NCBI GenBank assembly: GCA_947628965.1
Contig: CANRBV010000011.1
Coordinates: 1-36,429 of the forward strand
DNA length: 36,429 bases
Direction of reading: 5' to 3'
Origin: an uncultured Bacilli bacterium
GTDB taxonomy: Bacteria > Bacillota_I > Bacilli_A > RF39 > UBA660
In this document: positions 27,351 through 34,387 of the stretch, piece by piece
Position numbering within the stretch: position 1 is the stretch's first letter
How the letters are laid out: the number at the start of each line of letters is the position of its first letter
Notes under the pieces: model-generated
What the model saw: the letters and a program-made list of their open reading frames with translations, nothing else
Databases searched by the model: none
What the model was told of the DNA's origin: nothing
Translations under genes and position numbers: made by a program

Positions 27351-27422
27351 AAGTGCCTCCTTTTTTATAAAATATATAGCATAAATTTTCAATATAATAT
27401 TTTATCACTAAACTATAAACAA

Positions 27423-27452
27423 AACAAGGAAACAACTATATGTTTCCCTGTT
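27423..27452 (-). terminator. Intrinsic terminator between the mazEF-linked ORFs and uvrB
   Basis: AACAGGGAAACA and TGTTTCCTTGTT (plus 27441-27452 and 27423-27434) form a 12-bp stem (one G-T pair) followed by TTGTTTA on the minus strand. The T tract is only moderate. Confidence 0.65.
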
Positions 27453-27493
27453 CTTATTTTAAACTTTTTTTGATTTTTTATGTTAAAAATTTA

Positions 27494-27727
27494 TTAAAGC
27501 ATTTTTCTTTTTAAAGTATCTTCAACATCTGTTGAACCTTCAATATTTAAAGTATCCGTACCAAATATACCTTCTATACTAATCTCATAGTCTAAATAAT
27601 TATCAAATTTTTCTTTTTCTAATTTTAATTTTTTTTCACTTATCCCCTTATTCCGTTCTTCTTTTTGTTTATTTGAAAAACATTTTAATAAAATATAATT
27701 AATTTGTTGTAATTTTATTTCTAACAT
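27494..27727 (-). CDS. Small hypothetical protein, 77 aa
   Basis: I do not recognise it. It is highly charged, with a basic coiled-coil-like middle (KQKEERNKGISEKKLKLEKEKFDNYLDYE) and an acidic end (IEGSTDVEDTLKRKML). Its ATG overlaps the stop of the preceding 66-aa ORF by 7 bases (ATGTTAG), which suggests translational coupling. It has no good Shine-Dalgarno of its own. It is the last gene before the terminator at 27423. Confidence 0.5.
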   Translation of the reverse strand: MLEIKLQQINYILLKCFSNKQKEERNKGISEKKLKLEKEKFDNYLDYEISIEGIFGTDTLNIEGSTDVEDTLKRKML

Positions 27728-27921
27728 ATTTTTATTTCTTTTGATGAAATTTTATAAATATATAATTCCACAAAATCAACTGCTGCTATAAAAGATTGGG
27801 CTTCTTCTAATGAAAAATATTGAGAAATACTATTAATAAGTCCATTTAAATTTGAATGAAAATATAAATTCTTCATCTCTTTTTCCCCAATAACACAAAT
27901 TAATTTTTTAACTATTTCCAT
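27721..27921 (-). CDS. Small hypothetical protein, 66 aa, in frame with mazF
   Basis: A helical 66-residue ORF (KNLYFHSNLNGLINSISQYFSLEEAQSFIAAVDFVELYIYK). I recognise no family. Its frame is the same as mazF: after the mazF TAG the frame stays open for 13 codons (SIKKGQRHAYPLE) before the first ATG at 27921. That ATG has no good ribosome binding site. Either a non-standard start is used, or this is the degraded tail of a longer gene, or it is a mazF extension reached by readthrough. It is coupled to the 77-aa ORF by a 7-base overlap. Confidence 0.5.
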   Translation of the reverse strand: MEIVKKLICVIGEKEMKNLYFHSNLNGLINSISQYFSLEEAQSFIAAVDFVELYIYKISSKEIKIC

Positions 27922-27960
27922 TTCTAATGGATAAGCATGTCTTTGCCCTTTTTTGATAGA

Positions 27961-28293
27961 CTATAATTCTATTATTCCATTAATAATATCTATAATTTCT
28001 TCTAACTCTTCTTCTTTTATTTTTTCAACAAATGATAATTTTCTTGCTTTAAAATCAATACTTCTAATATGTTCACATAATACTGAACCTTTTACTTTTT
28101 TTGTGTTTATTAATTCATAATGGGTGAAAAATTTCTTTGTATTTGTAGTAATAGGACACAAAACTACTAATCCAGTATATTTATTATAAGTGTCTCTACT
28201 AATAACAATTGCTGGTCTTAATCCTGTTTGTTCATGTCCTTTAGTAGGTGCAAAATCCATATAACAAATATCACCTTGTTTTGGTATATACAT
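27961..28293 (-). CDS. mazF: MazF/PemK-family toxin, endoribonuclease
   Basis: A 110-aa type II toxin. MYIPKQGDICYMDFAPTKGHEQTGLRPAIVIS is the family N-terminus with the conserved G-x-E-Q-x-G-x-RPA/VV pattern. VVLCPITTNTKKFFTHYEL and KGSVLCEHIRSIDFKARKL carry the conserved Thr and Arg/Asp positions of the active-site region. MazF toxins cut mRNA at short sites when the antitoxin is lost. The start ATG overlaps the antitoxin stop codon by one base (TAATG), the usual tight coupling. Confidence 0.95.
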   Translation of the reverse strand: MYIPKQGDICYMDFAPTKGHEQTGLRPAIVISRDTYNKYTGLVVLCPITTNTKKFFTHYELINTKKVKGSVLCEHIRSIDFKARKLSFVEKIKEEELEEIIDIINGIIEL

Positions 28294-28553
28294 TAATCAA
28301 ATTTTTCCTTTCCTAAATCTTCTCCCCAATCATATAATTCAACACTACCTTTTTCATTATTAGGCAATTTTTCAAACATTTTAAATCTTTCTTCTAAAGT
28401 TAAATGCCTTTTTTTAGATTTTGATATTATAATTCTATCTTTTTCTTGAATTAAATCAACCTTATCATTTGTCTTTAAATTTAGTGATTTTAAAAAACTA
28501 CTAGGGATTCTTATTCCATCAGAATTTCCCCACTTTTGAAGTCTTGCTTCCAT
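28293..28553 (-). CDS. mazE: MazE-family antitoxin (AbrB/SpoVT-type DNA-binding)
   Basis: 86 aa from the ATG at 28553 (GGAGATG upstream; the track start at 28571 is replaced). Residues 1-45 form the swapped-hairpin AbrB fold, MEARLQKWGNSDGIRIPSSFLKSLNLKTNDKVDLI, that binds its own promoter. The C-terminal part (LTLEERFKMFEKLPNNEKGSVELYDWGEDLGKE) is the acidic, extended piece that wraps the toxin. The YDWGEDLG ending is typical of MazE antitoxins. The promoter TTGACA-17-TATTCT lies directly upstream and probably includes the operator. Confidence 0.95.
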   Translation of the reverse strand: MEARLQKWGNSDGIRIPSSFLKSLNLKTNDKVDLIQEKDRIIISKSKKRHLTLEERFKMFEKLPNNEKGSVELYDWGEDLGKEKFD

Positions 28554-28575
28554 GATATCATCTCCATTCATTTAT

Positions 28576-28604
28576 AGAATATACAAAGTTTATACATTTG
28601 TCAA
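28576..28604 (-). promoter_or_regulatory. Promoter of mazEF
   Basis: TTGACA (28599-28604), 17-bp spacer, TATTCT (28576-28581). The spacer contains the partly symmetric TGTATAAACTTTGTATA, a plausible MazE operator. Confidence 0.75.
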
Positions 28605-28660
28605 TTATATTTTACTATTATTATATCCAAATTAATAATTATTACTAAAATTTAATCCCG

Positions 28661-29656
28661 TTATTCTCTATTACATCCTATATCTTTATGATTTAAATCT
28701 TTATAAATTGCGTAAGTTAAACATTTTAATCCACCATGACAGGATTCTGAATCCTCACAATTTTTACATTCATCAGGAATTTGATATTCTCTTAATTTCT
28801 TTAATACTTCATTATTTTTATATAAATCATACATCTTTTTTTCAAATAAGTTACCAACAACTATCGGCATTCTTCGACATGGAACTAAATCACCATTTTC
28901 CATAACAGTTAACAAACTATCTCCTGCTGTACATCCATAAGCAAAATCATTCGTCATTTGAAATTGCAAAGCTCGATACATTGAAATCGTCGTATTATTA
29001 TTTTTTATTTTTTTTAATTTGTTTCTCTCTTTACTCATAATAGATAAATATTCTCTTGTTTGCTTATAATTTAACGCTAAATCCTTATCTTCTGAATCAC
29101 CTAAAGGAATATATCTATCAGACCAAACATTGTTTACATCATATTTTCTAGCATATTTTACAACTTTAGGAAATTCTTTATAATTTAATTTAGTAGCAGT
29201 AAAGGAGATAGAGGTAAAAATATCTTGATTTCTTAAATTAACAATTCCTTTTGCGATTTTGTTATAAGTACCTTTACCTCTAATATAATCATTTGTTTTT
29301 TTGCCACCTTCTAAACTTACTTGAACATAATAAGGATTGTAACTTTTAATTTTTTTAGCAATCTCTTCCGTAATAAGAGTACCATTTGTAAGTATAGAAA
29401 AAGTAATGAAATCTTGATCTTTTTTTATGAGGTCTAAAATCTTAAATAAATGGGGATTACATAATGGTTCTCCACCAGTTATATTTATATGCCCTTTCAT
29501 TTTTAATTTTTTTAGTAATTCTTTAAATTGATTATATATATCAACTAACTCTTCATATTTTAATTGAATAGGTTTATGGGATTCTTGATAACAATGTAAG
29601 CATTTTAAATTGCAGTTTTCACTCAAATGCCATTGCAAAATAAATCTTTTTACCAA
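28661..29656 (-). CDS. Radical SAM/SPASM enzyme next to a Cys-rich C-terminal tail (candidate maturase)
   Basis: 331 aa. The N-terminus (LVKRFILQWHLSENCNLKCLHCYQ) carries CNLKCLHC, the CxxxCxxC cluster that binds the SAM-cleaving 4Fe-4S. INITGGEPLCNP is the GGEP SAM-binding motif. The C-terminal SPASM domain is complete: C-x12-G-x4-C (CTAGDSLLTVMENGDLVPC), then CKNCEDSESCHGGLKC, then a last Cys in GCNRE, enough for two extra clusters. SPASM enzymes cross-link or otherwise modify peptides and proteins. The track start is wrong: its first 23 residues (MFFLRWWMFF...) are the Cys/Gly repeat of the previous gene read in another frame. I choose TTG at 29656, behind GGAGGTGGAGG. It overlaps the DUF2207 stop by 7 bases. 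Confidence 0.9.
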   Translation of the reverse strand: MVKRFILQWHLSENCNLKCLHCYQESHKPIQLKYEELVDIYNQFKELLKKLKMKGHINITGGEPLCNPHLFKILDLIKKDQDFITFSILTNGTLITEEIAKKIKSYNPYYVQVSLEGGKKTNDYIRGKGTYNKIAKGIVNLRNQDIFTSISFTATKLNYKEFPKVVKYARKYDVNNVWSDRYIPLGDSEDKDLALNYKQTREYLSIMSKERNKLKKIKNNNTTISMYRALQFQMTNDFAYGCTAGDSLLTVMENGDLVPCRRMPIVVGNLFEKKMYDLYKNNEVLKKLREYQIPDECKNCEDSESCHGGLKCLTYAIYKDLNHKDIGCNRE

Positions 29657-31845
29657 GAACCTCCACCTCCACAAGAAGAGCATCCTCCTCCACAGGAAGA
29701 ACATCCACCACCGCAAGAAGAACATCCGCTAGAACTAGAACCACCACCCCCTGAAGAATGAACTGGTTCTGGATAATATACATTATCATATAAAGAATAA
29801 TAAGAATAGTCACTTTCATAGTTGAATGTTCCCATATCCATTTCAGGAATAGGGATATTTTCAAATTTCTTTATCCACTTTTTAGAAATATTCATAGCAT
29901 AAGTATATGGAAGAATGTTGTAAAAATAATTTGGATTTTCTAAAACTAATGCTTCTAATCTTGGCTTTTCTGCTGTAACTAAGAAATTTCTAAATCCTTT
30001 TACTTTAGCCGTAATATATTCACCATATTCGGTCTTTCTCTTCATAAATATCGTAAAGAATAAATTTATCAAATTACATATAAATGATAAATAATATAAA
30101 ACACTCCAATTAGGATCTAAATCTTCTACATATTTATAAGAGATTATACTTAATATTAAAATAACTATACTTCTAAAAATTGCACCCCCAATTTGTTTTG
30201 ATGCTATACTATCATGAACCTTATCTTTAAAACTGTTCTTTAATTCTGAAGCAATATCATTAAATGCTCTATAGAAAGTATGATGTTCACTTAAAATTAC
30301 AACATCCTTACTTTCAAATAATCGATCATAAACAATTTTCTCCATACTTGATAATGTAGGAAATTTAGACGCATCAGCTGCATACTTTTCCATATCCTTA
30401 TTATATTGTTCAACTTCTTTATCATAAGCTGCTTTTTTCTTATCAACATCTTTTAATCTTGCTTCTTCATTATCGTTAACAATTTCTATATAACCATCAT
30501 TTACTAGTTTGTCTTTAACAGCTAAAAATTTATCAATATTAGATTCTAATAATTTTGTATCACCTTTTTTAAATAAATGAATCATCATAGTCTTTTCTGA
30601 TTGATTTAAATTATTATCAGCATCTTTTAATTTTTTAACTTCTATTTGTCGTTTTGGTAGTGTTTTATCAAAATCTTTTACTGCTTTTGGTTTTATAAGT
30701 AAATTCGTTATTTGAATGTTATTATCTTCGTCTTTTAAATCATCAATTTTGATATAGCCTTTACTTGCTAATTGAATAATTAGCGAAATTGTGAATTTCT
30801 TACTTGCTTGTCTTTTGTTAAAGACATATCCGACTTCAGCAGAACTTAAATCATCTGGTGGATAAAATTCAACTGTTTGAGCCTTTTTAGGATGATCTTT
30901 ACCATACTTAACCCATTTATAAATAGTCCATGCCGTTAATGCAAATATAATCATTGAAATCATGAAAGAACCCCATCCATAATTCCAACTACCACCAACA
31001 AAATAACCTTCTGGTAATTCTATATCTAATGTTAATGATTTCTCTAATGGTTCATAGTAATATAAAGCAAAATATTCTTCATCACACGCTCCATCTTCAC
31101 TTAATCGCCACTCATCACTACAATAATCTTTTAATTGTTTTTTATAATTTTTCTCCTCATTGAATGTTGCGTATAAAGTATTTCCAATTATAGAAAAATC
31201 GACGACATCTGTAACATCATTTTTTCTAAACTTATCGGTAAAAAATTTAACATTATATCCATCAATATTTTTAGGCATATTAACCTGAATTGAGGCATTT
31301 TTTATCTCAGTTCCCCAATAATCACCATACGCATGGAATATTAATTCGTCAAAATTTTTATAAGGATCTTTTCCCATATCGTATGTATATTTAATGACAT
31401 AAGTTTTTTCCCCTTCACCTACATACTTATTGGCACTACCAATTTTAATTCTTGCTTTTCTTTTAACTGTATCTAAACTATAAGGATCTCCTACTGCACG
31501 ATAATTAGATATTGTTGCCTTTCTTTTTATCGTATCTCCATCTTGACCTGTATATTGCAGCCATAAAGGGGTAAATTTATATATACCATGATGATAAGAT
31601 TCATACCAATCAACGGTAATTTTTTCAGTAACTTCAACTTTATTGTCTTCTTTTACATCTAATAAAACATTATAAGCAGAAATTGTAAAACCATCCGCTA
31701 GTTTTTCAGTGCCTGCATCATCCCCAAAATATGATTCAAGCCCTGTTATAATAACACCTAGAATCATAAAGGCTAAGTAGCCAACCCAAAAGAATCCAAA
31801 TAATTTTCCTATAAAATTTCCACTCTTGTGAGATTTTTTTGCCAT
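29650..31845 (-). CDS. DUF2207 membrane protein with a C-terminal CxxC-Gly repeat tail
   Basis: 731 aa. Membrane segments lie near 13-35 (FGFFWVGYLAFMILGVIITGL), 295-315 (MISMIIFALTAWTIYKWV) and 565-605. The outer beta-rich DUF2207 domain (VTEKITVDWYESYHHGIYKFTPLWLQ) is followed by the typical VEFYPPDDLSSAEVGYVFNKRQASKKFTISLIIQLASKGYI of the cytoplasmic winged-helix-like part. The last 37 residues are low-complexity: HSSGGGG, SSSSG, then three CSSC units separated by GGG, then GGGSW. In ordinary DUF2207 proteins the tail is Gly/Ser ending in W; here six cysteines have been added in perfect 7-residue register. It follows lemA (TAATG, one-base overlap) and overlaps the radical SAM gene. Confidence 0.9.
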   Translation of the reverse strand: MAKKSHKSGNFIGKLFGFFWVGYLAFMILGVIITGLESYFGDDAGTEKLADGFTISAYNVLLDVKEDNKVEVTEKITVDWYESYHHGIYKFTPLWLQYTGQDGDTIKRKATISNYRAVGDPYSLDTVKRKARIKIGSANKYVGEGEKTYVIKYTYDMGKDPYKNFDELIFHAYGDYWGTEIKNASIQVNMPKNIDGYNVKFFTDKFRKNDVTDVVDFSIIGNTLYATFNEEKNYKKQLKDYCSDEWRLSEDGACDEEYFALYYYEPLEKSLTLDIELPEGYFVGGSWNYGWGSFMISMIIFALTAWTIYKWVKYGKDHPKKAQTVEFYPPDDLSSAEVGYVFNKRQASKKFTISLIIQLASKGYIKIDDLKDEDNNIQITNLLIKPKAVKDFDKTLPKRQIEVKKLKDADNNLNQSEKTMMIHLFKKGDTKLLESNIDKFLAVKDKLVNDGYIEIVNDNEEARLKDVDKKKAAYDKEVEQYNKDMEKYAADASKFPTLSSMEKIVYDRLFESKDVVILSEHHTFYRAFNDIASELKNSFKDKVHDSIASKQIGGAIFRSIVILILSIISYKYVEDLDPNWSVLYYLSFICNLINLFFTIFMKRKTEYGEYITAKVKGFRNFLVTAEKPRLEALVLENPNYFYNILPYTYAMNISKKWIKKFENIPIPEMDMGTFNYESDYSYYSLYDNVYYPEPVHSSGGGGSSSSGCSSCGGGCSSCGGGCSSCGGGGSW
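29662..29724 (-). repeat. Three tandem 21-bp units encoding CSSCGGG
   Basis: The DNA of the DUF2207 tail repeats TCTTC(C/T)TG(T/C)GG(A/T)GG(A/T)GGATG(T/C) about three times. The Cys codons lie at 29671, 29680, 29692, 29701, 29713 and 29722 (lowest coordinate of each). Third-position differences between units show that the repeat is not brand-new and that its coding pattern is kept. Confidence 0.85.
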
Positions 31846-32405
31846 TATATTTTTACCTTTACACTTTCTCTTTCTGATTCATTTGCTTCAAACATAGCTT
31901 TTGATTTATACCCTAATATTTTTGCAACAATATTACTTGGGATCATTTCAACTTTGTTATTATAATTTCTAACTACTGCATTATAATACTTTCTTGACTC
32001 TGCAATTTCATCTTCAATTTTACTTAATGATTGTTGTAAACTTAAAAAGTTTTCATTTGCTTTCAAATCTGGATATGCTTCAGCTAGTGCCATTAATTTT
32101 GTAATGCCACCTGTTATTTGCTCATTCGTTTTAAGCTTTTGTTCATCAGATAAATTATCATAAGATTTTACACTATTTCTAATCTCAACTATTTCTTTTA
32201 ATGTATCTTTTTCATGTTTCGCATAACCTTTAACAGTTTCTACTATATTAGGAATCAAATCCCATCTCTTTTTTAAATAGACATCCATGGTTGCAAAACT
32301 TTCTTTTACCATGTTTTTCAATTTAACTAATTTGTTAAATGTGATAAAAAAATAAAATACAATTACTAAAACAACCCCTATTATAATCCATAAAATATAA
32401 TTCAT
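31845..32405 (-). CDS. lemA: LemA family protein
   Basis: 186 aa. One N-terminal membrane segment (YILWIIIGVVLVIVFYFFITFNKLV) is followed by the all-helical LemA domain, with MVKESFATMDVYLKKRWDLIPNIVETVKGYAKHEKDTLKEIVEIRN, then LMALAEAYPDLKANENFLSLQQSLSKIEDEIAESRKYYNAVVRNYNNKVEMIPSNIVAKILGYK. LemA next to DUF2207 is a widely seen pair of unknown function, often thought to act at the membrane together. TAGGAGAAGTATAT precedes the ATG. The promoter TTGACT-18-TATAAT lies directly upstream, so lemA leads the operon with DUF2207 and the radical SAM gene. Confidence 0.95.
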   Translation of the reverse strand: MNYILWIIIGVVLVIVFYFFITFNKLVKLKNMVKESFATMDVYLKKRWDLIPNIVETVKGYAKHEKDTLKEIVEIRNSVKSYDNLSDEQKLKTNEQITGGITKLMALAEAYPDLKANENFLSLQQSLSKIEDEIAESRKYYNAVVRNYNNKVEMIPSNIVAKILGYKSKAMFEANESERESVKVKI

Positions 32406-32424
32406 ATATACTTCTCCTATTATG

Positions 32425-32454
32425 ATTATAACCTTCCCCTCGAAGTAAAGTCAA
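32425..32454 (-). promoter_or_regulatory. Sigma-A promoter of lemA-DUF2207-radical SAM
   Basis: TTGACT (32449-32454), 18-bp spacer, TATAAT (32425-32430). Confidence 0.75.
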
Positions 32455-32593
32455 TCAAAATGGACATTGTATAGTTTTTAAACAATTCTTTAATAGTTTA
32501 TTTTATCAAAATATTGATTAAGAGTAGAAAAGGATATCTAGATTCAGTACATAAAAATTATTTGTATAAAATTTCACCAATTTATCACACAAC

Positions 32594-32628
32594 AAAAAAG
32601 GAAGACAACTTTTTATTGCTATCTTCCT
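32594..32628 (-). terminator. Intrinsic terminator of the coiled-coil surface-protein gene
   Basis: AGGAAGA and TCTTCCT (plus 32622-32628 and 32599-32605) are followed by TTTTTT on the minus strand. Confidence 0.75.
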
Positions 32629-32640
32629 AAATTAACAATA

Positions 32641-33777
32641 TTAAATTTTTTCGTAAGTTGCTATGTATTTACCTGTAAGATAATCTTTGTCCCCTAATCC
32701 ATTTTCGACAAGTCTTCTTGAAGAGATTAATTCCCATCCAACAAATTTATATCCAGGTTTTGCAGCAGGTGCAGTAACTGTGATTTCGGTTATATTGGCA
32801 CGTCTTCCTACTAACATTGTAGATACTTGTTTACCGTTAGAATCAGTAAATCCTTCACATTTGTCTGAATCACATTCTAATTCTACAAACCAAATATGAC
32901 CACTATCACCACAATAATCTTGCGTACAATGAATTGTTAAATTTTTGTTTGTACTATAAAAGTGGAATTCCACTTTTTTCTTTGCAGCTTCTTCTTTTAT
33001 TTCTTCCTCTTGTTTTTTAGTTTTTTCGTTTATTTGTTCTAACAATTCTGGATAATTATTAAGATCAAATTTTGAACCTTGTTCTTCTTCTTTTTTGTTT
33101 TCAGAAGTATTATTTGCTGTAGTTGCATTATTTGCAGTTTTATTAGATGATGTAAGTGGCTCGCTTTCTACTTTTGTTTCGGCAGCCTCTTTAGAAGCTT
33201 CCTCTGCTTCTTTTCTTATTCTTTCAGCTTCAGCAGCTTTCAAAGCTTGTTCTGCTTCTGCATCTTTTCTTTTTTGTTCTGCAATTTTAGCGTCTTCTTC
33301 TGCTTTTTTAGCTTTTGCTTCGGCTTCTTCCTTTGCTTTTAAAGCTTGTTGTGCTTGTTCTTCGGCCTCTTTAATCTTAGCGTTTAAGGAAGCTTTCTCA
33401 TCTTCTGTTTTAGCACTTTCTAATGCCTTTTTAGCTTCTGTTACAGTTGCTTCAGCATTTTTAATTGTTTCTTCAGCATTTGTAATTTCTTTTTTCGCTT
33501 CTTCTTTAACAGCTTCAACCTTTTTTTCTTCTTCTTTAGCAGCTTCTACTTTTTCATTTGCATCGATTACTAGTTTTTCTGCTTCAGTAAGAGCTGTTTT
33601 AGCATCTGAAATTATTTCTTCAGAATTTTCTTTTTCTGCATAATTTAATGCTTTTTGGTTGCTTATTTCATTAAAGAAACTTTTATTGCTTATAACCTTT
33701 GAAGTAATCACAGCTCCCGTAACAGCACCAGTAGTTACAACAATAGGTAAAATAACTTTGACTATTCCTTTTTTCAT
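32641..33777 (-). CDS. Surface protein with long Ala/Glu/Lys coiled coil and an InlB-repeat-like end
   Basis: 378 aa. The N-terminal signal/anchor (VKVILPIVVTTGAVTGAVI) is followed by about 150 residues of continuous coiled coil, dominated by Ala, Glu and Lys (EEAEAKAKKAEEDAKIAEQKRKDAEAEQALKAAEAERIRKEAEE quoted in part), much like TolA or streptococcal surface stalks. A Thr/Asn/Ser linker follows, then a C-terminal beta domain of ~110 residues with four Cys (HCTQDYCGD, LECDSDKCEGF) and an ending PGYKFVGWELI...YIATYEK that resembles Listeria-Bacteroides (InlB B) repeats. No LPXTG is seen. GGAGGG precedes the ATG. Likely an extended stalk presenting the small C-terminal domain. Confidence 0.8.
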   Translation of the reverse strand: MKKGIVKVILPIVVTTGAVTGAVITSKVISNKSFFNEISNQKALNYAEKENSEEIISDAKTALTEAEKLVIDANEKVEAAKEEEKKVEAVKEEAKKEITNAEETIKNAEATVTEAKKALESAKTEDEKASLNAKIKEAEEQAQQALKAKEEAEAKAKKAEEDAKIAEQKRKDAEAEQALKAAEAERIRKEAEEASKEAAETKVESEPLTSSNKTANNATTANNTSENKKEEEQGSKFDLNNYPELLEQINEKTKKQEEEIKEEAAKKKVEFHFYSTNKNLTIHCTQDYCGDSGHIWFVELECDSDKCEGFTDSNGKQVSTMLVGRRANITEITVTAPAAKPGYKFVGWELISSRRLVENGLGDKDYLTGKYIATYEKI

Positions 33778-33838
33778 TTTAACCCTCCATATATAATATA
33801 TTTGATAAAAACAAGAAATTTCCTGCTTTATCGCCCTT

Positions 33839-33867
33839 AATATATCGTATTTTAAGCAAAATGTAAA
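33839..33867 (-). promoter_or_regulatory. Sigma-A promoter and hairpin leader of the coiled-coil gene
   Basis: TTTACA (33862-33867), 17-bp spacer, TATATT (33839-33844). The ~55-base leader downstream can fold as GATAAA..TTTATC around CAGGAAATTTCTTG. Confidence 0.6.
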
Positions 33868-33883
33868 GGACTTTTTTATTTTA

Positions 33884-33915
33884 GAAAAAAGAAATGCCTA
33901 TATAACATTTCTTTT
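33884..33915 (-). terminator. Intrinsic terminator of the 119-aa gene
   Basis: AAAAGAAATG and CATTTCTTTTT (plus 33906-33915 and 33886-33896) form the stem with a T run on the minus strand. Confidence 0.7.
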
Positions 33916-33929
33916 CAATTTAAAGTAAC

Positions 33930-34289
33930 CTATCTTCTTTGACCTCTTTCAATAAGTCCACGGTTTGTAGCTTCATCAATAATGTAATATAATCGATCTT
34001 GCCAACGTTGCATTTCATCAAAATCATGATTTCTATAATAATAATTTCGAGCATTTTGGTGTCTAGTTAATTCTGTTAAAAGTTCTTCATCACTTAAACT
34101 CCAAATATCAACATATTTATCTTGTTCTGAAAAACCATGATTAGACTCTTCTTTTTTTTCATCAATTGTAGTATATTCACTGGGCCCTATATTATTATGT
34201 ATCCAAGTTTGCTCATTTTTCTTATTAAGTAATTCATTTTCTTGATTATAATTAGGTACAGATTTATATAAATCATCTCTTAATCCCAT
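33930..34289 (-). CDS. Hypothetical protein, 119 aa
   Basis: I recognise no family. There is no signal peptide or membrane segment. The first half is polar and Asn-rich (PNYNQENELLNKKNEQTWIHNN). The second half looks like a helical hairpin (SLSDEELLTELTRHQNARNYYYRNHDFDEMQRWQDRLYYIIDEATNRGLIE). The start is firm (AGGAGGG before ATG) and a terminator follows. The gene is preceded by a set of inverted and direct TTTTGCAA repeats at 34327-34381. Confidence 0.75.
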   Translation of the reverse strand: MGLRDDLYKSVPNYNQENELLNKKNEQTWIHNNIGPSEYTTIDEKKEESNHGFSEQDKYVDIWSLSDEELLTELTRHQNARNYYYRNHDFDEMQRWQDRLYYIIDEATNRGLIERGQRR

Positions 34290-34326
34290 ATTATTTCCCT
34301 CCTAATTTTATTTTAAACTACTCATT

Positions 34327-34381
34327 AAAGTTTTGCAAGTTCATTTGCAAAACTTTCTAAAAATAAAAGTTTTGCAAACGT
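34327..34381. repeat. Three copies of AAAGTTTTGCAA in alternating orientation
   Basis: AAAGTTTTGCAA (34327-34338), its inverse TTGCAAAACTTT (34345-34356), and a third direct copy AAAGTTTTGCAAA (34367-34379). The middle copy can pair with either neighbour, giving two alternative hairpins (12-13 bp). No T run follows, so it is not a plain terminator. It lies between the CHAP gene and the 119-aa gene. Confidence 0.6.
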
Positions 34382-34387
34382 AGCATC

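Noticed and set aside
29662-29724. CRISPR-like tandem repeats
   Set aside because: The 21-bp units are coding repeats without spacers. No CRISPR array was seen anywhere.
29619-29864. 81-aa minus ORF and the first 23 residues of the track's radical SAM ORF (MFFLRWWMFF...)
   Set aside because: Both are the Gly/Cys repeat DNA read in other frames of the DUF2207 gene.
33095-33643. 182-aa plus-strand ORF rich in Ser/Ala
   Set aside because: It is the antisense of the Ala/Glu/Lys coiled-coil gene; the Ser/Phe/Ala bias is what the GCN/GAA/AAA repeats give in reverse, and there is no ribosome binding site.
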